The translations under genes were made by a program, and so were the position numbers. A DNA stretch of 32,077 nt from UBA1801 sp035353395 (GTDB lineage Bacteria > Acidobacteriota > Holophagae > Holophagales > Holophagaceae). The notes below the pieces were generated by a model. That model saw only the letters and a list, made by a program, of their open reading frames with translations, searched no databases and had not been told where the DNA came from. The DNA is taken from positions 1-32,077 of the forward strand of contig DAOPZL010000036.1 in NCBI GenBank assembly GCA_035353395.1, written 5' to 3'. Within the stretch, counting starts at the first letter, position 1, and each line of letters opens with the position of its first letter. Shown one piece after another: positions 15,657 through 24,834 of this stretch.

Positions 15657-17324
15657 TCAGGATGCGACCACCGCGCTGGTGCCGGACTTCCCGGCCCACC
15701 GGTTGACGAGGTAGAGGGCGATGCCGGTCACCGCGAGGAGGATGGTGGACATCGCGCTGGCGGTCCCGAAGAATCCGTCGAGCACCGAGAGGTAGACCTT
15801 GATCGGCATGGTCATCGTCCTGCCCACGTACAGCAGGATGGAGGCCGAGAGCTCGTTCATGGAGGTGACCCAGCTCATGATGGCGCCCGACACGATGCCC
15901 GCCTTCATGAGGGGCAGGGTGACCGTCCGGAAGGTCCGTCCCGGCGCGGAGCCGAGGTTGATGCCCGCCTCCTCCAGGGCCGGATCGATCTGCTTCAGGA
16001 TGGAGGCGGCCGACCGCACCGAGTAGGGCAGGCGCCGGATGAAGTAGGTCATGATCATGATGGTGGCGGTGCCCACGAGGAAGAAGGGCTTGCGGTTGAA
16101 GGCCACGATGTAGCCGATGCCGAGGACGGTGCCCGGCACGATGTAGGGGACCATCAGGAGCGGATCGAGCACCTTGACCGCCATCGTCCGGCGCCGCGCC
16201 ACGATGAAGCCCAGGAGCGTCCCGACCAGGGCGATGAGGACCACGGCGACGAGGGAATAGAGGAAGCTGTTCGCCACCGTCTTCGGCACGTCGAAGAAGA
16301 TCATCCGGTAGCTCTCGAGGCTGAAGCCGGGCGTGAAGACGGGGCCGTTGGTGTTGCGGAAGGAGAAGAAGACGACCACCGCGAGGGGCAGCGCCGCCAG
16401 TCCGACGATGGCGTAGCAGACCAGGTGCGCGAGGCACGAGGCGACCCCGGACAGCGACTTGCGCACGGGCCGGTTCACGAGCATGCTCGCGTACTTCCGC
16501 CGCGAGGAGGCCCACTGCTGGAGCGCGATGACGCCCGTGGCGCACAGCATCAGGATGAGGGAGACCGTGCTGGCCATCCCCGGCCGCTCCGCGATCTCGC
16601 TGGTGAAGAGGTTGTAGGCGAGGGTCGGCAGCACGAGGTAGTTGCCGCCGATGATCATGGGCGTCCCGAAGTTCGAGAGGGACATCATGAACGAGATGAG
16701 GGCGCCGCCGGTCACCGAGGGCAGCACCAGGGGAAGGGTGACGCGGAAGAAGGTCCGGGCCGAGGAGGCGCCGAGGTTCTCCGAGGCCTCCTCCAGGGAG
16801 CGGTCGATGGTCGTCAGCGCCCCGGCGGTCATGAGCGACACGAAGGGGAAGTACTGCAGGGAATCCGCGAGGATGATGCCGATCGGCCCGTAGATGGGCG
16901 GCAGGTCGATCCCGGCCGAGGCGAGGGCGACCCTCAGGAAGCCGTTGCGCCCGAGCATCGTCACCCAGGAATAGGCCCCGATGAACGGCGGGGACAGCAG
17001 GGCGAGGACCGCCACGGTGTTGAGGAGCGCGGAGCCCCGGATGCGGTAGCGCGTGGTGAAGAAGGCGAGGGGGATGCCGAACAGCAGGCAGAGCCCCGTC
17101 GTGGATACCGCCACGAACATGGAGTGGATGAAGGCCTTCAGGTAGTACTTCCTGGAGAGGAACTCGGCCCAGTTGGCCAGGGACAGGGCGCCCGTCTCCT
17201 TGTCGGTGAAGCTGTACTGGAAGACGTCCGCCAGGGGATAGATGAGGAAGATCAGGACGAGGGCGAACCCCCCGAGCGTCACGAGGGTCCAGATGTCGAA
17301 CCGGCGGGTCCCCGTTCCGCGGGT
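15657..17324 (-). CDS. Fe(III)-type ABC transporter, two-domain permease (N-terminus lost in gap)
   Basis: About 555 visible residues with two consecutive binding-protein-dependent permease domains, as in FbpB-like proteins. Each domain has its EAA loop: LEEASENLGASSARTFFRVTL in the first and LEEAGINLGSAPGRTFRTVTL in the second. The visible N-terminus is close to the first membrane span (IWTLVTLGGFALVLIFLIYPLA shortened here), so only some tens of residues are missing. The 100 N at 17325-17424 separate it from the ATPase; any continuous reading through the N is an artefact. Substrate class (ferric iron or related) is inferred from the binding protein and two-domain layout. Confidence 0.88.
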   Translation of the reverse strand, partial: TRGTGTRRFDIWTLVTLGGFALVLIFLIYPLADVFQYSFTDKETGALSLANWAEFLSRKYYLKAFIHSMFVAVSTTGLCLLFGIPLAFFTTRYRIRGSALLNTVAVLALLSPPFIGAYSWVTMLGRNGFLRVALASAGIDLPPIYGPIGIILADSLQYFPFVSLMTAGALTTIDRSLEEASENLGASSARTFFRVTLPLVLPSVTGGALISFMMSLSNFGTPMIIGGNYLVLPTLAYNLFTSEIAERPGMASTVSLILMLCATGVIALQQWASSRRKYASMLVNRPVRKSLSGVASCLAHLVCYAIVGLAALPLAVVVFFSFRNTNGPVFTPGFSLESYRMIFFDVPKTVANSFLYSLVAVVLIALVGTLLGFIVARRRTMAVKVLDPLLMVPYIVPGTVLGIGYIVAFNRKPFFLVGTATIMIMTYFIRRLPYSVRSAASILKQIDPALEEAGINLGSAPGRTFRTVTLPLMKAGIVSGAIMSWVTSMNELSASILLYVGRTMTMPIKVYLSVLDGFFGTASAMSTILLAVTGIALYLVNRWAGKSGTSAVVAS

Positions 17325-17424
17325 NNNNNNNNNNNNNNNNNNNNNNNNNNNNNNNNNNNNNNNNNNNNNNNNNNNNNNNNNNNNNNNNNNNNNNNNNNNN
17401 NNNNNNNNNNNNNNNNNNNNNNNN
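17325..17424. other. Scaffold gap (100 N)
   Basis: Exactly 100 N, a conventional filler length. It removes the ATPase C-terminus and permease N-terminus. Judging from family lengths, a few hundred bases are probably missing. Confidence 0.98.
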
Positions 17425-18206
17425 TCCAGCGCGCCCGCCTTCGCCCAGCGCAGGCCCGGCCCGGCCTGGGCGCCGAGCTCCGCATCGAGGAGGTTGACCT
17501 TGCCCACGAAGGAGGCGACGAAGAGGTTGGCGGGGTCCTTGTAGACGTCCCAGGGCGCGCCGACCTGCTGGATGCGCCCCCCGGAGACGACGGCGATGCG
17601 GTCCGAGATGACCAGGGCCTCCTCCTGGTCGTGCGTCACGTAGACGGTGGTGATGCCGAGCTGCTTCTGGACGGCCCGGATCTCGTCGCGCATCTCCACG
17701 CGGAGCTTGGCGTCGAGGTTGGACAGCGGCTCGTCGAAGAGGAGGACGCGCGGCTCGATGACCATGGCCCGGGCCAGTCCGACCCGCTGCTGCTGGCCGC
17801 CGGAGAGCTGGTCGGGGGTCCGCTTCTCGTAGCCCTCGAGGTGGACGGTCCGGAGGGAGGCGGCGACGCGGCGCTCGATGTCCGCCTTCGGGAGCTTCCG
17901 CACCCGGAGGCCGTAGGCCACGTTCTCGAAGACCGTCATGTGGGGGAACACGGCATAGTTCTGGAAGACCATGCCCGTATCGCGCCGGTGGGCCGGCACG
18001 TCGTCCACCCGCTCGTCGCCCAGCCAGACCTCGCCCTTCTCCTGCCGGTAGAAGCCGGCGATGATGCGGAGGAGGGTGGTCTTGCCGCAGCCCGAGGGCC
18101 CGAGCAGGGTGAAGAACTCGCCCTTGCCCACGGACACATTGACGTCGGCCAGCGCCTTCACGTCGCCGAAGCGCTTCTCGAGGTCCACGATGCGGATGTT
18201 GGTCAT
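17425..18206 (-). CDS. Fe(III)/spermidine-type ABC transporter, ATPase (C-terminus lost in gap)
   Basis: 260 visible residues out of an expected 340-350. Walker A is GPSGCGKTT, the signature is LSGGQQQRVGLARAM, Walker B is VLLFDEPLSNLDAKLR, and the switch His is in VTHDQEEAL. The C-terminal TOBE regulatory domain starts (IQQVGAPWDVYKDPANLFVA shortened) and is cut by the gap. Start ATG at 18206 has AGGAAGA upstream on its strand. It lies between the binding protein and the permease of one importer operon. Confidence 0.92.
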
Positions 18207-18241
18207 GATGCGGTCTTCCTGGACGGGTGGGGTACGTGGAA

Positions 18242-18274
18242 GCACCGGGGCGAAACGGGGCTCCGTCCCGGTGC
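18242..18274 (-). other. Intercistronic hairpin after the binding-protein gene
   Basis: GCACCGGG (18242-18249) pairs with CCCGGTGC (18267-18274); three further inner pairs are possible. It sits between the binding-protein stop and the ATPase start on the transcribed strand. No T-run follows, so it probably stabilises the upstream message and lowers downstream expression, as at 4109-4149. Confidence 0.5.
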
Positions 18275-18290
18275 CTCCCGACAGATCAGC

Positions 18291-19265
18291 CTAGAGGCCG
18301 AGCTCCATGGCGATCTCGGCGAACTTCTTCGAGAACTCGGCCTTGTTCTTCGCGGCCCAGGCGAAGTCATAGGAGATGGTCTTGATCTTCTTCAGCGCGG
18401 GCAGGCCGACGGGGTCCTTGCAATCCGTGCGCACGGCGCGGCGGAACTGGGTGTCCACGAGGAACTGCTGGATGGGCTTGGAGAGGCACCAGTCGATGAA
18501 CGCCTTCCCCGCCTCCGGGTTCGGCGCGCCCTTGAGGAGGGCGATGCCGTCGGGAGCCGCGACGGTCCCGTCGGTGGGGTAGACGATCTGCACGGGGCCG
18601 CCGCCCTTGACGTAGCGGTAGGCGTTGTCCTCGAGGGTGAGGCCGACCGCCTGCTCGCCGTCATTCACGAACTTGGCCACGGCGCCCGAGGAGGCCGAGA
18701 TGACCATGTTCTGCATGATGCCCTTGTAGACGTCCCAGCCCTTGTCCTTGTAGACGAGGAGCGTGTTGCAGAGCTGCATGTAGGAGGAGCCCGACTTGTC
18801 GGCGCGGGCGGAGGAGATGAGCTTGCTGAAGCGGGCGTCCGTCAGGTCGCTCCACTTCTTGGGCATCTTGTTGGCAGGGACCATCTTGGTGTTGACCACG
18901 AAGACGTTCATGATGCCCGTGTAGGGCAGCCAGTTGGTCCCGACCTTGAAGACGGGGGCGATCTTGGACCACTCCTTCGGGGTGTAGGGCGCCAGGATGG
19001 CGCTCTCGGCCTCGAGCTGCTCGCCGCCGATGCTCCAGATCACGTCCGCCTGCGGGTTCGCGGCCTCGGCCTTGGCGCGCTTGATGACGTCGCCGGAGGC
19101 CAGCTTGACGTACTCGAGCTTGATCCCCGTGTCCTTCTCGAACCGGGGGGCGAGGGCGTTGAGGATGGAGTCCTCGTGCGCGGTGTAGACGACGACCTTC
19201 TTGGGAGCGGCGAAAGCGCTGACGGCGAGCACGGCGCCGACCAGCGAGAACAGGACTTTCTTCAT
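18291..19265 (-). CDS. Fe(III)-type ABC transporter, periplasmic binding protein
   Basis: 324 residues. A Sec signal peptide covers about 1-21 (MKKVLFSLVGAVLAVSAFAA). The mature part begins KKVVVYTAHEDSILNALAPRF, typical of the FbpA/AfuA group (family 6 solute-binding proteins), which bind ferric iron, phosphonates or thiamine-type ligands. The exact ligand is unclear. ATG at 19265 has GGAGG (19275-19271) five bases upstream. It is the first gene of the operon reading binding protein, ATPase, permease. Confidence 0.87.
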   Translation of the reverse strand: MKKVLFSLVGAVLAVSAFAAPKKVVVYTAHEDSILNALAPRFEKDTGIKLEYVKLASGDVIKRAKAEAANPQADVIWSIGGEQLEAESAILAPYTPKEWSKIAPVFKVGTNWLPYTGIMNVFVVNTKMVPANKMPKKWSDLTDARFSKLISSARADKSGSSYMQLCNTLLVYKDKGWDVYKGIMQNMVISASSGAVAKFVNDGEQAVGLTLEDNAYRYVKGGGPVQIVYPTDGTVAAPDGIALLKGAPNPEAGKAFIDWCLSKPIQQFLVDTQFRRAVRTDCKDPVGLPALKKIKTISYDFAWAAKNKAEFSKKFAEIAMELGL

Positions 19266-19344
19266 GAGAGCCTCCGAAGTGTTGGCGCCCAATCAGGGTT
19301 TGGGCGGGCGTCGGCCAGATTATGGCATATCTGCAGTTGCGGAA

Positions 19345-19404
19345 TCGTGATTTTCCGGGTCCTCGCTCCGTCCCTGCCGCGGAATCCAAAAATTGCAATC
19401 ACGA
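19345..19404. promoter_or_regulatory. Inverted repeat upstream of the Fe(III)-type transporter operon
   Basis: TCGTGATT (19345-19352) recurs inverted as AATCACGA (19397-19404), 44 bases apart, in the 178-base stretch between the HAD gene and the transporter operon. The surroundings are unusually A+T-rich. The two half sites are candidates for an operator; no promoter could be fixed with confidence. Confidence 0.3.
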
Positions 19405-19443
19405 CATCTTAAAATAATCATTCCGGGGAGATGCGCAGACAGC

Positions 19444-20061
19444 CTACACGCGCGTCCCAGCGGCCTTCCTGATCTCATGCAGAAGGTCACAGGGCGCGGC
19501 CACACAGTGGATCACCCGGAATCCCATCGCCGCGGCCGCCTCACAATTGATGAGTGCATCATCCACGTAGATGCATTCCGCGGCGTCGAGGCCCGCCCGG
19601 TCGAGGAGCCAGCGCCAGCACCGGGGATCGGGCTTCATCCATCCCAGCTTGAACGAGAGGGCGTGGAGCTCGGGCACGGTGCAGAGGACCTCGCTGGTGA
19701 AGATGCCCCGGGCATGCAGGAACGAGGTGTTGGACAGGACGAAGCAGCGCAGGCCGAGGCGCCTGGCACCCAGGAGGGCCGCCTCCCCATCCGGGTGGGG
19801 CAGGATCCCGGCCATGTATTCCTCGGCGAAGCGCTCGTAGGTCCAGCCCGCCTCGCCGTCGATGGCCGCCTTGATCCGCAGGAAATGTTCGTGCGAATCG
19901 ATCCGGCCGGTCTCGGCGTCCTCCTCGATGGCGCCCCCCCACACGAGTCCTCCCACCGCCTCGGCATCCAGCCGGGAGTGCGCGGCCAGCGCCCGGTTGC
20001 AGGCGGAACGGTCGACCCGGCACAGGACGTTGCCGTAGTCGAAGACGGCCGCCTTGATCAT
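19444..20061 (-). CDS. HAD-superfamily hydrolase
   Basis: 205 residues with the four HAD motifs: I FDYGNVL (nucleophile Asp 8), II LSNTS, III the Lys in KLGWMKPDP, and IV YVDDALIN. It is probably a small-molecule phosphatase with a helical cap (HAD-IA, YihX-like). Tyr replaces the usual residue in DxGxT/V, giving DYGNV, which is common in this subgroup. Its ATG overlaps the stop of the upstream beta-helix gene (ATGA), so the two are translationally coupled. Substrate unknown. Confidence 0.85.
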   Translation of the reverse strand: MIKAAVFDYGNVLCRVDRSACNRALAAHSRLDAEAVGGLVWGGAIEEDAETGRIDSHEHFLRIKAAIDGEAGWTYERFAEEYMAGILPHPDGEAALLGARRLGLRCFVLSNTSFLHARGIFTSEVLCTVPELHALSFKLGWMKPDPRCWRWLLDRAGLDAAECIYVDDALINCEAAAAMGFRVIHCVAAPCDLLHEIRKAAGTRV

Positions 20062-20729
20062 GCCAGCGCCCGGCGGCTTCCGTCGGCCTTGAGGATCGTC
20101 CCGCCGGACAGGAATCCTCGCAGGCTGGCGAGCGGATAGACCCTCGACGCCCTTCCGACGACGCTCCCCGGATTGCAGACCGCGTTGCAGCCGATCTCGG
20201 CCCCGTCGCCGAGCACGGCGCCGAACTTGACGAGGCCGGTCCGGATCGCCGTGCCGTCCGGCAGGCGCACGACCACTTCGCGCTTGTCGGACTTGAGGTT
20301 GGAGAGGATGGAGCCGGCGCCGAGATGGGCGCCCCGGCCCAGGATCGAGTCGCCCACGTAGTTGAAGTGGGGCGCCTGGGCCTCGTCGAACAGGATGCAG
20401 TTCTTGAGTTCCGTCGAATTCCCGACGACGCACCGGGCTCCGACGACCACGTTCTCCCGGATGTAGGCGCCGGGCCTCAGCTCGGTGCCGGGACCGAGGA
20501 TGGCGGGGCCCAGGAGTTCCGCGCGCGCCGAGATCCTGCAGCCTTCCCCTGCCAGGATGCCGGGCGCGACCAGGCGGTAGCCGGACGGGGGACTGGCCAG
20601 GAGGGAAGCCAGGAAGCCGGCGATGCGGGGAAGCGCCAGCCAGGGATCCGCGTCGGGCGGCAGGAGGGGCGCGGCCATCGTCGCGGAAAGATCGAGCAGC
20701 GCCGCCGCGAAGAGTTCCGTGTGTTCCAT
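20058..20729 (-). CDS. Left-handed beta-helix (LbH) protein, sugar-nucleotide-type
   Basis: 223 residues from ATG 20729. The second half consists of hexapeptide-like repeats (ILGPGTELRPGAYIRENVVVG shortened; LGDGAEIGCNAVCNPGSVVG shortened) as in the acetyltransferase half of GlmU-type enzymes. Internal HFNYVGDSILGRGAHLGAGS resembles GlmU-like N-acetyltransferase regions. No nucleotidyltransferase domain is present, so it is an LbH-only protein; the catalytic role is uncertain. The promoter at 20765-20737 puts the transcript start almost on ATG 20729, supporting a leaderless message over a longer TTG or ATG start. It is coupled to the HAD hydrolase. Confidence 0.75.
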   Translation of the reverse strand: MEHTELFAAALLDLSATMAAPLLPPDADPWLALPRIAGFLASLLASPPSGYRLVAPGILAGEGCRISARAELLGPAILGPGTELRPGAYIRENVVVGARCVVGNSTELKNCILFDEAQAPHFNYVGDSILGRGAHLGAGSILSNLKSDKREVVVRLPDGTAIRTGLVKFGAVLGDGAEIGCNAVCNPGSVVGRASRVYPLASLRGFLSGGTILKADGSRRALA

Positions 20730-20736
20730 GGCAGCG

Positions 20737-20765
20737 AGGATAGATCGCGCCCGGGCCATCGTCAA
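20737..20765 (-). promoter_or_regulatory. Promoter of the LbH-HAD operon (leaderless)
   Basis: On the minus strand TTGACG (20765-20760), 17-base spacer, TATCCT (20742-20737), then seven bases to ATG 20729. This near-consensus spacing fixes the start of the LbH gene and implies an mRNA with almost no leader. Confidence 0.6.
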
Positions 20766-20793
20766 TCCAGGTCCCGCTTGCTACACTCCGGGC

Positions 20794-20993
20794 ATGGCCG
20801 CGCTCACGTTCGTCCTGGCGGAGACCCCCGCAAGCGTTCAACGAAGGAACATCCCCAGGCCTGGAGCCGGGTGCCCGCAAGCGAGACCATCCTGGGCGTG
20901 GCGGGAAATGCCCGCGACCGTGCGGAAGAGATGGACTTTTTCCTGGAGGCGGCCATGGAGCCTTCCGTCACTGCGACCGGCCAGGGGAGCCGG
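20794..20993 (+). CDS. N-terminal part of the sulfotransferase gene, with probable frameshift
   Basis: ATG 20794 follows TACACT (20782-20787) by six bases, a leaderless-type start, and opens MAALTFVLAETP with strongly coding codons. After the C5 run at 20825-20829 this frame turns improbable. The next frame then reads on as RKRSTKEHPQAW, ETILGVAGNARDRAEEMDFF, which looks like protein. One extra C in the run would join them. Without that correction GTG 20871 would be the start. The gene then enters the 100-N gap. Confidence 0.45.
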
Positions 20994-21093
20994 NNNNNNN
21001 NNNNNNNNNNNNNNNNNNNNNNNNNNNNNNNNNNNNNNNNNNNNNNNNNNNNNNNNNNNNNNNNNNNNNNNNNNNNNNNNNNNNNNNNNNNNN
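20994..21093. other. Scaffold gap (100 N)
   Basis: Exactly 100 N, a filler of unknown true size, interrupting the sulfotransferase gene just before its PAPS-binding loop. Confidence 0.98.
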
Positions 21094-21883
21094 GGATCCG
21101 GAAGAGGACCCGCCCGTGTTCCTGCTCGGGACCGGCGGGAGGACGGGCAGCACGCTGCTCCAGCGGCTGATCATCTCCACCCGGGAGGTGATGCTCTGGG
21201 GGGAGCACGACGGGCACCTGCTGGCCGCGGTGGAGAGTTGGGTCAACGGCATGCAGGCCTGGCACGACCGGAGCGGAGGGGCCCAGTACCAGCGCTTCCT
21301 GCGCAAGGGGTGCCGCACGTTCATCCCCAACATCACGCCTCCCATGGAATGGTTCCAGCGAGGGGCGCGGGCCGCCTTCCGGGAGTCCCTCGGCGGCCCC
21401 GCCGCCCAGCTCGGTTTCCCGCGATGGGGCTTCAAGGAGATCCGGTACGGGGGCCAAGCCGCCCTCACGCTCGCCGCCTTGTTCCCGGAAGCCCGGTTCG
21501 TGGTTCTCACGCGGAATCCGGCCGACGCCCTCCGCTCCATCAAGAGCACCCCGTGGTATGGGTCCGACTACGAGGCCGATCCCGCCCGCTTCCTGGCGGA
21601 ATGGAGCGCTTGCGCCTCCAGCCTCCTGGACGCGCTGCCCAGGCTCGGTCCCGGCCTCCTGGTCCGCTACGAGGATCTCCAGGAGGACCGGGAGGCCAGC
21701 CTGGCGGCGCTGGCGCACCACCTCGGCCTCGATCCGGCCGGCTTCGACAGATCCTTGTTCGGGACGGTCCACCGGGGCAGTTCCACACCTCCCCTTGGAC
21801 TCGAGGCAGAGGATCTCGCCGCGCTGGCCCACCCGGTCATCCAGGAGACCACGGCGCGGCTGGGCTACTCCCTGCCGCGGTGA
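21094..21883 (+). CDS. Sulfotransferase family protein (5' part in gap)
   Basis: About 260 visible residues. The PAPS 5'-phosphosulfate loop is FLLGTGGRTGSTLLQRLI, and the 3'-phosphate motif is RFVVLTRNPADALRSIKS with the expected Arg and Ser. LVRYEDLQEDREASLAALAHHLGL is the typical late helix before the dimer region (shortened here). It would transfer sulfate from PAPS to a small molecule, glycan or peptide; acceptor unknown. It ends 20 bases before the promoter of the RiPP-like cluster and reads in the same direction, so a link is possible but the promoter argues for separate units. Confidence 0.78.
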
Positions 21884-21902
21884 GGCCGAGGCCGGCCCCG
21901 CC

Positions 21903-21931
21903 TTGACTTTGGAGGCACGGCGGCGTAGCGT
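21903..21931 (+). promoter_or_regulatory. Promoter of the exporter/radical SAM operon
   Basis: TTGACT (21903-21908), 17-base spacer, TAGCGT (21926-21931). The transcript start would be near 21938, about 18 bases before the ATPase ATG, with no clear ribosome site between. It sits directly after the sulfotransferase stop. Confidence 0.55.
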
Positions 21932-21955
21932 GACTCAGCCAAGCGAACTCTTTTC

Positions 21956-22914
<959 letters not shown>

Positions 22915-22915
<1 letters not shown>

Positions 22916-23676
22916 TGGGCCGCCTGCAACCGGTCAGCGTCATCTGCCAGCGCGAGTTCATCCGCTTCTTCCGAGTGAAGAGCCGGTGGCTCGGCGCCCT
23001 CGCCCGCCCCCTGATCTGGCTCGTCCTGGTGGGCAACGGCCTGAACGCCATCGTCAGGCCCCAGGGTCCCTATACCTACCTCCAGTCGATCTTCCCGGGC
23101 ATCATCGCCATGACGATCATGTTCTCGGCGATCCTCAGCTCGGCCACCATCGTCTGGGACCGGGAGTTCGGCTTCCTGAGGGAGATGCTGGTGGCGCCCG
23201 TGTCGCGGGGGGCGATCGTCCTGGGCAAGGCCGTCGCCGGCACCTTGATCTCCGTCCTCCAGGCCATGCTCGTCCTCCTGCTCGCCCCGCTCCTCGGCCT
23301 GCCGGTGACGGCCGGACAGGCGGCCTCCCTGCTCGTCGCCTCGCTGTTCATCTCCTTCTGCGTCACCTCGATGGGCATCCTGATCTCGGCCTGCATCCGG
23401 ACCTTCGACGGCTACAACCTGGTGATGAACTTCCTGGTCATGCCCTTGTTCCTGCTTTCCGGCGCCATGTATCCCGTCGCGTCCATGCCGCTGCCGCTTC
23501 GGCTGGCCTCCCTGTGCAACCCCGTCACCTACTGCGTGGACGTCTTCAAGCACATCCTCCTGGGCGCGGGGAAGAAGGGGCCGGAGTTCCTCCTGGTCCA
23601 GGACCTCGCCATCGTGGCCGCCCTGTCGGCCCTGGCCATCGCCCTGGCCGCCCTGGCCTTCCGGCGGAAGGACTGA
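22915..23676 (+). CDS. ABC-2 type exporter, permease subunit
   Basis: 253 residues with about six hydrophobic spans, DrrB/NodJ-like. Family marks: REFIRFFRVKSRWLGALARP at the N-terminus, IVWDREFGFLREMLVAPVSRG in the middle (shortened) and FLLSGAMYPVASMP late. It has no peptidase domain, so any leader removal must be done elsewhere. It overlaps the ATPase by one base and is followed after five bases by a radical SAM gene, so it is clearly one operon. Confidence 0.9.
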
Positions 23677-23681
23677 CCCCC

Positions 23682-24809
23682 GTGGCCACGATCATCGTCG
23701 AGCCCACCCACGCCTGCAACGCGGCCTGTGCCTACTGCTACGCGGCGGGCCGGAAGCCGGGGGCGGAGCCGGTCATGTCCCTGGAGATCCTCGAGCTGCT
23801 CTTCGCGCGGATCGACGAGTACCTGGCGGGCCGGCCGCGGGAGATCATGGGCGTGGTCTGGCACGGCGGGGAGCCCCTGCTGGCAGGGCCGAAGTTCTTC
23901 GCCTCGGCCATCGAGTTCCAGCGCCGGCACTGCAGGGCCACCGGAAATCGGATCCGCCACGCCATCCAGAGCAACCTGACCCTCCTGACCATCGAATTCA
24001 CCGGGCTGCTCAAGCAGCTGGGCATCCGGACCGTGGGTTCGAGCTGCGATCCGTGCACCGGCCTGCGCGGCCTGGGGCTGGCGTGCGACGCCGAGGCCTA
24101 CGACCAGCGCTATCGGGAAGGGCTCGCGCTCCTGCGGCGGGAGGGGCTGTCGGCCGGGGTGATCTACGTGGTGACCCGGCCCGCCCTCGACCAGCCGCTC
24201 GAGGTCTTCCATCGACTGATGGCCCTCCCCGCGGGCGGTCCTGTCGACTTCAGCCCGGTGCTCCTGCCGGAGGGGAAGACGGACTCCCTCGGCGTGACGG
24301 GCGAAGAATACGGCGCCTTCCTGGGCGCCATCTTCCCCGAATGGTGGGCGAAGCGGGACCGCCATCCCGAGGTCGGACCGTTCACCCTGCTCGTGAAGAA
24401 CCTGAGCGAGGGCGTGCGCCGCCTGCCCTGCCGGGATTCCGGACGCTGCGCCCGCCTCTACCTCAACCTCGAACCGGACGGGCGCCTGTCTCACTGCAAC
24501 CGCACGACCGACTGCCCCTCGCTCGACTATGGGAACCTCCGCGACCGGACCCTGGCCGAGGCCTTCGCGGATCCGGCTCGCGAAGCGCTCCTCCGGCGCA
24601 ACCGCGTGCTGTTCGAGGGCGAGTGCCGGGGGTGCCGCTTCTGGCCGGTCTGCCACGGCGGCTGCCCCATGGACGCCTGGCTCCGGACGGGCTCGCTGAT
24701 GCACAAGAGCCAGTTCTGCGAAGCGAAGCGGACCTTCATCGAGCGCCACGTCGAGCCTCTGATCGACGGCTGCCCGGGCCTGCCGCCGGCCGCACCGATC
24801 CTTCCTTGA
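23682..24809 (+). CDS. Radical SAM/SPASM protein (first maturase of the RiPP-like cluster)
   Basis: 375 residues, GTG start. The radical SAM cluster motif is C12-x3-C16-x2-C19 (ACNAACAYC). WHGGEPLLAG is the GGE motif contacting SAM. A C-terminal SPASM region carries C315, C318, C324, C328 and C346 (CRGCRFWPVCHGGC and FCEAK) for auxiliary 4Fe-4S clusters. It begins directly with the radical SAM barrel and has no N-terminal recognition domain, unlike the two maturases downstream. An unusual SSCDPCTGLRGLG replaces the SxDG-type segment common in anaerobic sulfatase-maturase relatives and adds two Cys near the active site. It probably modifies the Cys-rich peptide encoded next; the reaction (thioether, epimerisation or other) cannot be told. 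Confidence 0.85.
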   Translation: MATIIVEPTHACNAACAYCYAAGRKPGAEPVMSLEILELLFARIDEYLAGRPREIMGVVWHGGEPLLAGPKFFASAIEFQRRHCRATGNRIRHAIQSNLTLLTIEFTGLLKQLGIRTVGSSCDPCTGLRGLGLACDAEAYDQRYREGLALLRREGLSAGVIYVVTRPALDQPLEVFHRLMALPAGGPVDFSPVLLPEGKTDSLGVTGEEYGAFLGAIFPEWWAKRDRHPEVGPFTLLVKNLSEGVRRLPCRDSGRCARLYLNLEPDGRLSHCNRTTDCPSLDYGNLRDRTLAEAFADPAREALLRRNRVLFEGECRGCRFWPVCHGGCPMDAWLRTGSLMHKSQFCEAKRTFIERHVEPLIDGCPGLPPAAPILP

Positions 24810-24834
24810 CAAGGGATGTTCGGGTGTCTATGTT
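24806..24834 (+). promoter_or_regulatory. Strong promoter of the precursor peptide gene
   Basis: TTGACA (24806-24811), exact 17-base spacer, TATGTT (24829-24834): the best sigma-70-type match in the window. The -35 overlaps the stop codon of the preceding radical SAM gene. Transcript start about 24841, giving a leader of some 24 bases containing GGAGG. Confidence 0.7.

Noticed and set aside
15549..19412. 1287-residue plus-strand open frame opposite the Fe(III)-type importer
   Set aside because: Runs through the N gap, is rich in Gly/Arg/Glu/Asp/His, and lies antisense to three clear transporter genes.
20871..20993. GTG 20871 as the true sulfotransferase start
   Set aside because: Possible, but the promoter position and coding bias before it favour ATG 20794 with a one-base error; left as an alternative.
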